NCBI GenBank assembly: GCA_014904985.1
Contig: MU128909.1
Span: 361,714 to 425,713 of the forward strand
DNA: 64,000 nucleotides
Source of the DNA: Hydnum rufescens UP504
Taxonomy: Eukaryota > Basidiomycota > Agaricomycetes > Cantharellales > Hydnaceae
Reading direction: 5' to 3'
The notes beneath the pieces were generated by a model. The model worked only from the letters and a program-made list of their open reading frames with translations. It had not been told where the DNA came from and did not search any database. This document shows, in pieces, positions 51,392 to 63,407 of the stretch. A program made the position numbers and the translations under genes. The stretch's first letter is position 1; the number at the start of each line of letters is the position of its first letter.

Positions 51392-54115
51392 GTGGGGTCC
51401 ATGAGGCTGCTGCAGAGATTCCCAGCCGCTTCTACACCCCCCTTCCAGTATCAAGTTCCCCTTGTTTTTACAACCTCCCTCAACTCAGACTCTGATCCGA
51501 TGCAGCATCCTGGCCCTCGAAGACACAAGGGAGTGCACTGTGGCCAGCGCTACACGATGCCTGGCGATGACGCTGATCCTCTTGACCCATACTACGCTCA
51601 ATATGGTGATGAGGAGGACAATCCGCAACAACGCCCTGCAGAATACTTCTCCCTGGAGAGATCGGCATACTTCTATGTATATATGCTAACCACATTGAAT
51701 CTAGCTGGTGCTTTCCTGCAAGTTCAAGGATTTCCTCCATTCTACAAGGACCCTTATGGCTACCGTTGGGAGGATCTGGATGAATGGGGACGGCTCAGGA
51801 AGTTTGAGTGGACTTACCGCATGCAGCTACTCCCTATGAATCGTCCATTCCCTTTACACTGAGCCTTCATCCCATTCGATGTGAAGCAATTCAATTTCAA
51901 CCCCCACCAGCATCTCCTACAGGCCAGAGGTCCCAATCCCAGCCTCAGATCCCTCTCGAATACCTACCTGCGAGCTGTCCGCGAGGCGGGGCAGTCAATG
52001 TTGCGATGTATCAGAGGGATCGAGCATATGACCAAGAGCTACGACCTTACGCTCCCCTCCAATTATGATCCAGATTGGCACTTCGGACAGTCCTGGATGT
52101 TCCTCCTCCAGCAGGGAACCACTCCAGCCCCCGCTTGGAAAGCTGTCCATGTTGCACAGGAGCTTAGGAGGCGGGTCCTTGACATGACAGGATATGTCTC
52201 CATGGCTTTCCGCGTCCTCCTCCATCTCTTATGCTTCAAAGAGAGGCTGCGCCCTCCCCAATTTAGGATGACAGTTCGACTTGCTGGTCTCGTTGTTCTC
52301 AAGAGAGACAAGCGCTCTCGACTAATTGGAGAGGGGCTAGCACAACTGGGAGTCCCTGTATGGTCTGCCAGAGCAGATGACGAGACTCCGCCACTCAAGT
52401 TATACCCCAGAGGCACCACTCAGAATTCACCTCTATGGGAAGAAGCAAAGCAAACAATTAAGGACCGGCACCCCCATTGGAATTTGAGGGACGCAATCTC
52501 CCTACAAGCCATACAAGAGCTATTCGAGCAGAAGCTCAAGATTCAACAACACCAGCATCTCATCGGCCCCCCGGAGACCATTTGGATAATGAAAAAGGAT
52601 CACCCTCGCGAAACTAGGCGGACAGGACCATACTATGTCCATCATCCCGCTTACTTTCATAAACCCAAAGGTCCTCTGGGTGAGATTTACCTCGAAGGTC
52701 TCACATGATGGCTTACCCAAGTAAACAATGGGAATTACATGACAATACTGGCAGAGATACAAGCCTGTGTCTGGGAGAAGCTACCCTTCCACTCATGAAG
52801 CTAGAGCATCAGGAACAATCCCCTCCTCTCCCAGCGTTCCTCCATCAGAATTACCCTCAGTGTCGCGAATGGATGAGGAATCGGGGAATCGAATGGCATG
52901 AGCCTGAGTCCTTCCCGCAGCTAGCAGTACAGGAAGAACTGTCCGCGTGCTTAGTGGACCCATTACTACGCACCTATGGGGCCCGCCTGCACTACTAGAC
53001 TGGCTGAGCGATCCTGACCCCCTTTATCCCTCAGTCCCATGCTCTGCTAGAAGGTTGAGATCCAAATCGCCTGAGGAAAGACAGGTCCGAGCATGCCAGA
53101 ATGCTCCTATGTTCCCAGAGGAGGAGCTGGCCCCTTACGAGGATTACGACCCCATGTCAGCGGACTTCACGCTGCCTGAAGACCTGAAGTCCCACTAGCA
53201 GACCCAGCGGCTGCGGGACCACTGATCATTCCTACCTCACAAGACCCGAACAAGGTATGGGATTCCCCAGGAGCACAGTTGGCCAGGTTCCCAGTGGAAC
53301 TGGCCCCCTTCGTTTACCTTAGCTCCCAGGAGAAACTTGAGGACAAACTGGTTGATCATTATGCCTCAGGCATGGTGGAATGGTTATATGAGGAACCACG
53401 TCTCATCCTCATATTCATAGACCAGGACCGAGCCCGTTGTGCTTTGGAAAGTCAGTGGCAGGCTGCAAGATTCTATCCTTCTGAGCCATCAGCCTGAGCA
53501 CTCCCCTACATCGAAAACCAGTGCAGCCCCTGGAGCTCTGGTTCCATAGCGCGGTGCGAGGAAGCAGTGGAGCTGAGGTACCTGGGCTGCCTTGAAAAGT
53601 ACCCCATCCCTGAGCCAATTCGAGTCCAAGGAAGCATGACTCGTCCCCCTGAGACAGTCTTCAAGTCAGCACACCTTGTCGAACTCTTCTACCCTCAAGG
53701 CCTTCCTAGAACCTACAGGACAAGCCAATCTCTCATGTCGCACTACCTCATTCAGCCCGTGGCATTTATGGGTCTCCTAGAACATAGAATTGACCTTCTC
53801 CAAGAGATGAACATTCCCTTAGCCTCTCAGTTACTGGAAGCCACGAAGAGTCTACTAGCTCTCCTAGAGAGACATTTATCCTATGAAGAACTGGTACAAT
53901 TCAACCTCCCCATTCCACTCGTTGGCCACCATTGCGACACCTTAGTCTGGCTAGCCTACAAGACTCCTGAGGTCAATCCCACCTCCATGGGGGCCCGAGG
54001 TACTTACGTGGGCAAGCAATTCCATTGGAACAACATGTACGAGCGCTTCGAAGTCACTCTCAATGATCTCGATCTTGACTCAAATGATTCCAAAACTCAC
54101 GACTACAAATCCTAG
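51392..54115 (+). pseudogene. Element B ORF3, conserved accessory protein, decayed
   Basis: About 900 codons follow the integrase and end 20 bases before the 3' LTR. Open pieces are 51392-51862 and 51881-52708 (broken by TGA at H*AFIPFD, where C reads HRACIPLD), then shifted pieces to 53497 and 53567-54115. Conserved blocks shared with C are DPDWHFGQSW with PAPAWKAVHVAQELRR, SRLIGEGLAQLGVPVWSARA, FPVELAPFVYLSSQEKLEDK and SMGARGTYVGKQFHWNNMYE. No membrane segment, signal peptide or known fold is evident. Its env-like position and conservation suggest a real element-encoded protein. Confidence 0.7.
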
Positions 54116-54134
54116 CGTCTACGCTGGGGGGCAC

Positions 54135-54741
54135 TGTAATATAGTGATTAAATGCTATTGCACATGCTCCCACCAAGTGCCCTTAACCTCCTTCCTAATC
54201 TAGTCACTGATGTAATAGCGTAGTCGTGAGGATTGTAGCCACGGGCCTAGCTGTAAATATATCATCTTTTGCCCGGACTTCTACATGACGTGAGAAACCA
54301 TGACCTTCCCTCTATCAGTCCAGCCCTGTGTCTCAGCGACGCAGCCACGATACTAACATACGAACAGATATGACTATGGCCACTCCACGAGCCTGCTGTA
54401 CATGAAGGATTTGGGGTATGAGTCGTGTACGAGCACAACTCACGTGGAAGTCCATTCCCTTAGCCTCTATTCGCTAACACCCCCCTCTCTACCTTCTAGA
54501 CAGCTGTTGTGCCCCTTGGCCAATGGCTGCCACCTCATCCTCCCATTCCCTTATCCCTTTCCCTCACTTCTCCCGCACTCGAGGCGAAGCTAGTGCCTAG
54601 CCTTGCACATGGTCTCCCCGTTCGAAGCGAGTGCTTAGAATGGTGGGATTTCCTTTCCCTTTCAGTTCACAGGCAAGTCAACTCCATCTCATCCAATGAC
54701 AACTCTCATGTATATTCGAAGTCAGATAGCGCGATATTACA
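54135..54741 (+). repeat. Element B 3' LTR
   Basis: 607 bp copy of 39540-40147, preceded by the polypurine tract TGGGGGGCAC and followed by the CTACT target repeat. Confidence 0.95.
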
Positions 54742-55864
54742 CTACTGCAAGTTGAATGCACAGACCATCCCTGATGAGTTTCCAATTCCCCACCAGAAAG
54801 AAATCCTGCAGGCACTATTGGGGGTGCAAGTGCTATCAGCAGTGGATGCACTGAGCAGATTTCATCAGATGAACATGGAGGACGAAGATAAGGAAAAGAC
54901 AGTGTTTCATTCTCATTGGGGACTATGGCAGTTCAAAAGAATGCTGTTTGGACTGCGCAACAGCCCCCCCATCTTCCAAAGGCTTATGCAGTCAATCCTA
55001 TCACCATATCTTTGGATATTCGCCCTGGTCTACATTGACGACATAGTCATCTACTCAAGATCATATGAGGATCATCTGGAGCATCTTGACATGGTACTTC
55101 AGGCATGCGAAGAAGCCCACCTGACCCTGGCACCAAAGAAATGCCACTTCATGTATACTTTGATACTGCTACTGGGGCAGAAAGTGTCAAGACTAGGCTT
55201 GTCTACACACAAAGAGAAAGTTTACACAGTGGTCAACCTGGCCCACCCCTCCACATGCTCCACCTTACAGACGTTCCTAGGAATGGCCGTCTATTTCTCG
55301 CACTATATCCCATTCTACTCAGATCAGGTGGCCCCTTTATTCAACCTACTCAAGAAGGACAGCCCTTGGACATGGGAGGCAGAGCAAGAGCAAGCCTTCC
55401 AGGATATCAAGGAAGCATTGACTCAAGCCCCAGTTCTTGGCCACCCAATGCAGGGACTTCCTTATCAAATATATTTGGACGCTTCGGACATAGCAATAGG
55501 AGCGAGCCTGCAGCAGGTGCAGCCCTTAGAGCTCAAAGATCTGAAGGGTATGAAACTCTACGAACGAATAAAACTCACATATCAGAAAGGGGATCCCATA
55601 CCAAAGCTAGTACGACAAGCCTCGAAGGCAACAAACAATGTTCCAGACCCAGGGTCTTGGGCACAAGAATTTGAACAGACGATTGTTTTCGTTGAACAAG
55701 TTATAGTGTACTGGAGCCAATCGTTGAAGAGCACTGAGAGGAACTACTCCGCGATGGAATGGGGGGCCCTAGGAGTCAAGGAAGCCCTAGTCCACTTTCA
55801 GCCATTTATAGAAGGAGAGAAAAACATAATCATCACGGACCACTCAGCGTTACAATGGGCTTGA
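54742..55864 (+). pseudogene. Element C reverse transcriptase and RNase H
   Basis: It resumes from 39539 with YCKLNAQTIPDEFPIPHQKE, SAVDALSRFHQMNMEDEDKE, FGLRNSPPIFQRLMQSILSP and LVYIDDIVIYSRSYEDHLEH. It passes the RT connection TFLGMAVYFSHYIPFYSDQV and RNase H start YQIYLDASDIAIGASLQQVQ. The insertion of about 60 residues is followed by VIVYWSQSLKSTERNYSAME. TGA at 55862-55864 replaces the arginine that element B keeps in ALQWARTYEN. Without element B this segment is continuous. Confidence 0.9.
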
Positions 55865-57307
55865 ACATATGAGAATGCCAACAGATGACTAGCGGCATGG
55901 GGGGCAGTGTTTGGAGCATTCCCAGGGCTCGAAATCATACATCAAGCAGGAGTGACCCACTCAAACATCAACCCTCTATCGAGGCTGAGCAGGATTCTGC
56001 CACACCAGTCACCTGTGGAGGATCCAACACTACCTCTACCAGCTTCACTACCCAATCAACCCTTACAAGCATGGGAGACGAACCTGGAGCAAATGCCAGC
56101 ACAAAAGGCAGTCTTCCTAACAATGAGGGCACAGTCCAGAATTGCACCTGAATTGGAAGGAGTGCAAAAGGGCAAACAAAGCTCCATGACTACAGAAGAA
56201 AGGTTAGAGAAGGAAATGTCACAGGCCGCACAAGAGAGAAGTAGGAGAGCCAACCCTCCAGGAAGGGAATGGCTCCCTCACGGCCTATCTATCAGCATAA
56301 GCCCAGGAAGACTCCAGGCCTTTGTAGATGGCTACAAGGAGGACCCAAGCTTCAGCCGAACCTGGGGGGCTGTGGAGCCAGAGGGAGCAGAAGTCTCAGC
56401 TGCCCAATGGTTCTATAAGTTGCCAGAAGGACTGCTCACATTCCGCGACACAGATTGGGTAGCCAGGCTATGTGTCCCAAGATCAGAAATCCAACACCTG
56501 CTACAGGAGACACATGACAGCCCATGGGAGAGTGCTCACACAGGCTCATCACATCTCTACCACTGGCTAGCTGCCCGATTTTACTGGCCCAGGATGTGGG
56601 CTGACATCATCCAGTTTACAAGGACCTGCGACGTATGCCAGAAAATGAAGCCCGATAAGCGGGGGCCTAACGGCAAGCTGCTGCCCCACTCAATTCCGCT
56701 ACTACCCTTCAAAGTCGTCTCCCTGGACCTTATCACGGGTCTCCCCAAATCGCTGGGTCATGATGCAGTGCTGGTAATCATGGACAAGCTCACGAAGTAC
56801 ATACAATACATCCCAACAGTCTTGATGCTGAAACAGGAAGGGTTCACCAAACTATTCGTCAACCATGTGGTCTACAAGTATGGGATACCCAAACGAATGA
56901 TCGTGGACAGGGACGCGTGGTGGGCTAAAGCCTTATGGGCTTCAGTAGCTAAGCACTTGGATCTGAATCTCCTGCTCTCAACCTCACACCACCCTCAGAC
57001 CGACAGGCAGACAGAGAAAGCCAACAACACGCTGGAAGTAGCACTTAGGGCATATGTTGTGAACGATAGAGGAAGTTGGGTGCAGTGGCTGGGACCCTTG
57101 GCATTAGCCTACAACTCCACCCCTCACTCCTCTACAGGATACTCACCCAATTTCCTTCTCATGGGCTATTCCCCCCGCATGGGCATGCAGGCCATTGACC
57201 CCATCTCACGAGGGATACAGCGCCTCTTCGCACACAGCATGGCCGCGACTCCCTTCATCGAGGAATTGGATGTTCACCGGGCTAAGGCGAGAGACACATT
57301 GGCGTGA
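55865..57307 (+). pseudogene. Element C integrase core
   Basis: A TGA near 55888 precedes the tether HQAGVTHSNINPLSRLSRIL and a 466-codon open stretch. The zinc region is HDSPWESAHTGSSHLYHWLA ... CDVCQK. The core has LDLITGLPKSLGHDAVLVIM, VDRDAWWAKALW and HHPQTDRQTEKANNTLEVAL. The arginine codon CGA is present at AARFYW, exactly where element A has TGA. A stop at 57307 sits at a lysine position of B. Confidence 0.9.
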
Positions 57308-57845
57308 GCGCAAGCCAGGCAAGTGCAAGCATATGATGCAAAGCGAAGAGAGAAGGAATTCAAGGAAGGGGATGAGGTCCTCCTCAATCCTCATTCCCAA
57401 GAATTGGTGGATGTTAAAGGTACGGGACGGAAGCTCCTGCAGCGGCACATGGGCCCTTTTATGGTCACCGAAAAGATAAACCCAGTCGCCTATCACTTGA
57501 ACATCCCACTGGAATATAAGCTGCACCCCCCATCATTAATATTCAGCACCTGACAAAGTACTATAGAGCCCCAGATGAGAGCGAATGAGTGAAATTGCCC
57601 AACTTAAGAGAACTGGCAACGGAAGAGGAATACAAGGTAGAAAAATAGTAGGGCATCACTACAACTCTAGCAGGAGGCATAAGGAGTACTTAGTGTGTTG
57701 GAAAGGATATGGCCCTGAGCATGACACATTCGAGCCTGAAGGTGCCCTCCACAATGCATTCTCAAGACTAAGGGAATACAGAGGGAACATGGCCACCAGG
57801 GGCCCTGACGAAGCTGCAGGCAGAGATCCTGGAGCGGAGATATGA
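57308..57845 (+). pseudogene. Element C integrase C-terminus and chromodomain
   Basis: AYDAKRREKEFKEGDEVLLN and RKLLQRHMGPFMVTEKINPV are followed by a one-base frame slip near 57527 (LHPPSLIF for HPIINI). Another slip near 57645 leads to VGHHYNSSRRHKEYLVCWKG and YGPEHDTFEPEGALHNAFSR, the chromodomain. The stop is at 57843-57845. Confidence 0.85.
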
Positions 57846-57894
57846 GCCATGAGTATACAATGAGGCGGCGCCCCACCTATCTCAGCCAACCCCA

Positions 57895-60406
57895 CCATGC
57901 CATCCGACCAGGAGTTGCAACAACACTTAGGAATCTGGGAGGGCCGCCACTATGTGATGCCAGGAAAGAACACGGACCATGACAACTATGACCATGAGCA
58001 ATACGCGGATTGGTTGGACAACCCTGCGCAATGGCCTGGCAATAGCCCCAGCCTCCCCTGCTCAGCTCGATTCTTCAACTATGAGATATGCTCTCTCAAT
58101 CTCCTGGGCCCCCTTCCAAGGATACAAGGGCTTCCCCTTATCACCATGATCCATACAGCTACAGCTGGGCAGATCTGGACGAATGGGGGCATTTAGGGAA
58201 GTTCAACTAGACGATGAGAACTCAGCTCCTCCCGACAAGTAGCCCCTTCCCCATACACCGAGCCTGTATTCCACTGGATCTCCACTCCTTCGACTTTGAC
58301 CCACGTTCACACCTCATCCCTTCCACCAGCCCCAGGCCCAACCTTTTCACGTTAGCCACAAGCCACGTCCAATACTTGCAAGCCTCAGGCTCAATCATCT
58401 TGACTAACATGATGAAGCTCGAGACTGCCACCAAGGAAAATGCCCTCACTCTGCCTTCTTCATGGGACCCCGACTGGCACTTTGGGCAATCATGGTCTAC
58501 CCTATTAGGACAGGCCATTCAGCCAGCCCCTCCTTGGAAGATCGTGCAGATCGCACAGGAGCTACACTGACAGCTCATGGAGGGTCTTGGATTCCTGACC
58601 CTAGGAATTTGATTCCTCCCATACTTCAGACTATACCGGGGACAATTCAGCCCCCCAACCTTCCGCTCAACAGTACACCAAATGGGGCTAATGGTCAGGG
58701 CCAGCGACACCCACTCGAAATTCATTGGCGAAAGCCTAGCCGAGTTGGGAGTGCCAGTGTGGACAGTCCACGAGGCTAACTCCCAGCCGCCGGTGGAGCT
58801 CTTCCCCCAGGGTTCAGCAGAGGAATCACCCCTCTGGGCCCAAGCCCAAGCCCACACTGAGGAGCATTTCCCTTTGCACCGATTCGGGGAAGGATTCACA
58901 CAGGAGAAGACACAGGTACAATTCCATAGGGAGCTGAGCCGGGCTATCGCAGCACAGGAGGTGCTGAGCCCAGTGGATGTTTGGGTGGTGTGCCCAGGGC
59001 ACGCCACCAAAGCACCAGCGCCGGGCCCTATCACTGCCTCCATGGAGCCAACTACAGGTGGCCAAGGGGAGAAAGTGGTGAGGTCTACATAGCACAAATG
59101 GTCCGCTGGCTGACAAGCACCAAGGAACCCGACACTATGGCGGTCCTCTGGGAGATGCAGGAGGTACTAGGAAGGGAAACCATTTCACTCAAGGGGCTCA
59201 CAGATTGGAAACACTATGAGCCTCCATTACCACTATTCCATGAGAACTACGAGACTTGCAAGAAATGGGCCGAATGAAACCAAGGGAACTGGATCATTCC
59301 CTGATGTTCCTGGCTTTCCTCCATACTTCCCCTCTGTGTCAACGACTAGTGGACCCATATGCCCACCCTTATGGGGCTCCACCAGACCTGCTGGAACATA
59401 TGGAATTGGATCCCCTATACCCTTCAGCCCTGCGAAACACACCGCGCCCTCCTCCTCCACCAATCCCAATGGCATCTATGGTAGAGGACATGAATCCTCC
59501 ACCTTTCGAGGACTTCTCAGTGCCCAGGAGCCTCCAGAGGAAGCCCCACCACCATCCACAGGGGAGTCAGGCTTGTCAACCGTGGGAACCGAAGCCGATT
59601 GGGATGAAGAGTGCATCTGCACAGGAATCTTTCCGGTACACTTGGCCCCTTTCCTCTACTTCGGGTCCAAAGATGAACTGGAATGTGAACTATTCGAGAA
59701 ATACAGCCCCTTCATACACTCATGGCTCCACCTCCTATGTACAACTATCATCACCTACAAGGATCATGATCAGGCCCTCCTAGCTGTCCAGAATCAATGA
59801 GTGGCTTTCCTCCAATACCCGCTGAACCCTCCGCTGCGGGAATACACCCCAGCGTGATTCCTGGCACCCTGCAAGAATTCAGCCCCAGAGCGAAGGCTGA
59901 AGTCACGCAAAAATACAAGTAAGAGGCAGGGAACCCCTCGAGAGTTTCCTGATCCCCCTTGGTCCAGAAGGGCACCCTTGCATCCCATTCCCCACTTTCA
60001 GCGGGAAGAGATGGTCCTCCTGTTACACAGGGTGACAAGTCTCCCACCCAGGGTGCAGGGCTCTAGCTCTCGCCTAATGTCACAATATGCACTCTTGCCG
60101 GCCTTCCTCATAGGACAGGTGCAGCAATTACGGGCCCTAGGGCTGGCATCACTGACCTCACAGCACCATCAAGCCTCGGATCTGGAGGCCCTACTTCGTA
60201 AGCACCTCTCCTATGTCTCCCCTCTAGGCTTCTTGGTCCCTTTGGACCCCAACAGCGTCTTCCGTGAGCTGCTGGCTTCTGCCGCCCATGCCTCCCCCCA
60301 GGTCTCTCCTATGTCACTATTAGCTCGCAGCACGTACAATATGGAATACTTCAGATGGGTGGGCGCAAGAGAAATCGATGAGATCATATTGGATGAGATA
60401 TTGGCA
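57895..60406 (+). pseudogene. Element C ORF3, conserved accessory protein, decayed
   Basis: Open pieces at 57897-58196, 58214-58570, 58682-59092, 59216-59800 and 59978-60412 follow the ORF3 of element B in order. Shared blocks are EGRHYVMPGKNTDHDNYDHE, RACIPLDLHSFDFDPRSHLI, SSWDPDWHFGQSWSTLLGQA, SKFIGESLAELGVPVWTVHE, FPVHLAPFLYFGSKDELECE and SPMSLLARSTYNMEYFRW. Frame slips rather than stops cause most breaks. The end is displaced by a D-family LTR at 60407. Confidence 0.7.
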
Positions 60407-60604
60407 GTATAGAAGAAGGGTTGGTAGCTCCAATGACTGTCAAATCAAAATCTGGTTCAGCCAGTGTGTGGATGGGAGACTGTATTTCTGTTGTTATTCG
60501 TTGGGCTGGTTCGCTTCAATGGTTGATCACACTCTGCAAGATGTGTATGGTGTTCAGTGGAGAATAGGAAGGGCTATGGACTAGCTGTAGTCAATGATAT
60601 ATTG

Positions 60605-60790
60605 TTTGGGATGCTTATGGAAAGGCTTATACATCTGGGATGCTTGTGGAAAGGCTTATATGTTGTGTAGGATGCTTATGGAAAGGCTTATACATCTGGG
60701 ATGCTTGTGGAAAGGCTTATATGTTGTGTAGGATGCTTATGGAAAGGCTTATACATCTGGGATGCTTGTGGAAAGGCTTACACGTCATTC
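60605..60790. repeat. 61-bp tandem expansion inside LTR
   Basis: ATGCTTATGGAAAGGCTTAT starts at 60611, 60672 and 60733, exactly 61 bases apart, each with an inner near-repeat ATGCTTGTGGAAAGGCTTAT. The other D LTRs have a single related segment. Confidence 0.9.
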
Positions 60791-61613
60791 GTGTTGTGTT
60801 GGTCTGTTTACTGATATTTGTGTATACTTGTTTACATTCTCCTGGTCAAAATGCGGATATCTGTGGGTTATAGACTGGTCAGTGCTTGGTTAGTCTTGTT
60901 AGTATGTTTCTTTCTTCTTTCTTCAAAACCTGATACGTATTTTGTTATGCTTACTTTTCCTTGGATGTCCAGCAACTCTAACCTTAGGTCCTGCAACTAT
61001 CCTTGGCTTTAGTGATTCACATAGAGGGCTACCAGTGGCTTTGTCTCAACAACCTTGAAGATGACTTAGCTCCAGATGGCTTATAGATAGACTGTTCTTT
61101 AGAGGCAAGCAGAAAAGTTGACAGTGGTTGACAGTGATGATTTCCAGAGAGGAGATGATTGTGTGGGGATACAGGAAATCTACCAGCTTTTATACCTTTC
61201 TGAAGGTGGCTGTGTTTAGAAAATATGACTCCCCCATGGGTGAGTCATATGTGAGTCATAGGTGAGAACAAAAGAAAAATAACAAGATGATGTAATAATG
61301 TGGTCATAGCTGAGTCATGCATAAGGAGAACAAAAGGAATCATGAGGGATGATGTCATAGTGATGTCATTCATAAAGAGAACAAAAGGAATCATGAGGGG
61401 GGGTGATGTCACCAATTTGCTGAGCATGTGGAATGCTTGGAGCATGAGGTCACTGACCATGTGGAGCATTCTGGAGGTGAAATGAAAGGATATCTCTGAG
61501 TTTTGGAGATTAATTTGAGCATAGTCCAATGGTTAAGGTGTTTTGTTGTTGGTTGATAATGGGGACAAGTGCATGGGATAGGATTCAATGCAGAAACAGC
61601 AGTTTGCATCCGT

Positions 61614-62830
61614 TGTAAGCAGGTGGGTATGAAACCAATCCAACTACTGTCCACATCGTTGAGGATAGGACAAATGAAGGGAGCCACGGGGACAATTCGA
61701 ATATTCAGGTCCAGGAAAATGAAGGTCTTTTAGGATAATAGAAAATCCCAATGAACAGTGATTGCTCAAAGGAATAGATCAGTGTCACAAAGTAAAAAAT
61801 GTCAAGGCCACACCCTGAAGTTGTCCTCTTGACTATTCAGTCTAAATGCGGCTGTACAAAGTCTTGACAAGTGGGAAATCTCCTCCAGACAGCGGCAATA
61901 CTTCAGTGCCTCAGACTGTGATAAGGGGAAAAACCAAATATTTACATGCCCCCTCCCCTTTATATACATTCCAGACCACAATTCAAAATTCCGGAAGAAA
62001 AGCGGAGATAAGGGAAGCATAATGAAAAAGAAATGAAGCCAAAAGCTTCAAAACTGGTGGAGATATTCAAGAATCAAGTGAAAAAGAGACAAAAAACACT
62101 TTACAAGGCATTCCTCCCTTGAAACTGGATAGATTCCCTTAAGGAAAGGTGGAATAGGTCGCCCTGAGTGCCCTTTGCATTGTAATTAAGAGGGCCGGAA
62201 CCAATTTGTCATTTGTGTAGGTGGAGCAAGGGGGGAGTCATGAGGAAGGGGTTGTCTTGTGAAAAATGGAGTTCTCGTCCGTTCATTTTGCCCTTGGTAC
62301 CGTTCGATGCGCATTTTTAACAGCTTTCAGGGCGTGGTATTTGCGAACGAATCCGATAAGAATTGGCTTCGAAAATCAAGAAATACTCCTTCAGAGTATG
62401 AATCATGGAAAGATATTGTTACAGGGACCGCATTTTTGATCCGTTCGTCGCGTGTTTGGTACCGTTCGATAGGTACGATTCGTATCTTTCTGGGCGCGGT
62501 CGTTTCGAGTCGATCCGATCAAAACTGACGGAGAAATTCGAAAAATACTCCTTTAGAGTGACATAATCCCTTTTTGAATCATGTGATGGGTCCGCGGGTC
62601 CAGAACGAAGGCCAGGCACAGTCCGCGTCATTACATAATCACAATTCTTCGCCCTTAAGGCAAAGGAACGACGTGGAATGAGAGGTTTCGGATGTGTGGA
62701 ATTTGGACTGTTTCTCCAATGAATGAAGGGTGTAAAAATTAAGAATCAGATGGACGATCAATTTGTTTGTTTGGTTGGAAAATCGTCTTCGGATGGGGTT
62801 TCTATGGTGTAGGGATTTATCCCTCCAACA
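61614..62830. mobile_element. Solo LTR of another retroelement
   Basis: 1217 bp from TGTAAGCAGGTGGGTATGAA to GGATTTATCCCTCCAACA. CCGT is repeated on both sides (61610-61613 and 62831-62834). The empty site ATCCGTAATAGACG is seen in the D LTR at about 23171. TG...CA ends and a short direct repeat fit a solo LTR. It contains two copies of the GGTACCGTTCGAT module also found in the D LTR. Confidence 0.75.
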
Positions 62831-63407
62831 CCGTAATAGACGCTCTTGGTATCATTAGATGCAGATTTTTAACAGCTTTCTGGGCACGGTGGTTTCGAGC
62901 AGATCTGGTGTAAACTGACAGAGAAATTCGTTTTTTACTGATGGGTGTTGATTCTGATAGTAATATTGTTCTGTAGAGTTCAGTTTTGATCTGTTCTTTG
63001 CGCGCTCGGTACCGTTGGATGCGGATTTTTTGTATCTTTCTAGGCACAGTTGTTCCGAGAGGATTGAATGCGAACTGATGGATAAATTCGTTTTTTACTG
63101 GAAATCCCAGATTTTGGTAGTAAAATTGGCCTGGAGAGTGCAGTTTTGGTCCGTTCGACTTGTGTTTGGTACCATTCGAAAGGTGTGAATCGTAGCTTTC
63201 TAAGCGTTATATGGGCGTATCTTTCCGATCAAAACTGATGGAGTTATAGAACGAATTTGATTTCCACATGTAGCCATAATTAATTTCGTAATTGGTCATG
63301 TGATCATCCAAAGGCTGGGAGTGGTGTGATTTCGTGTTTTCTGATACTGGATGTTTTTATCTTCCACAGCGGACTAGAGGTCGCACATCGTATATACAGG
63401 GGGGCAC

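Larger units (their letters stand above)
39540..54741 (+). mobile_element. Element B: Ty3/gypsy chromovirus inserted in element C
   Basis: Two direct LTRs (39540-40147 and 54135-54741) bound upstream ORF, gag, protease, RT, RNase H, chromodomain integrase and ORF3. The flanks are CTACC at 39535-39539 and CTACT at 54742-54746, a 5-bp target duplication with one transition. They fall within the codons of element C's VDYCKLN. GGGGGGCAC just before the right LTR is the polypurine tract. The element is split by a palindromic insertion at 44236-47768. Confidence 0.95.
60407..63368 (-). repeat. Solo-type LTR of the D family, third copy
   Basis: It has the same ends as the D LTRs (minus-strand TGTGGAAGATAAAAACATCC to CTTCTATAC). 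It is longer because of a 61-bp tandem expansion near 60610-60790 and an inserted second LTR (61614-62830). It retains more CpG than the other two copies near 62990-63250. No D internal region is attached. No target duplication is evident. Confidence 0.85.

Noticed and set aside
60640..60873. ORF with repeated LWKGLYIWDACGKAY
   Set aside because: It is a translation of the 61-bp tandem expansion inside an LTR.
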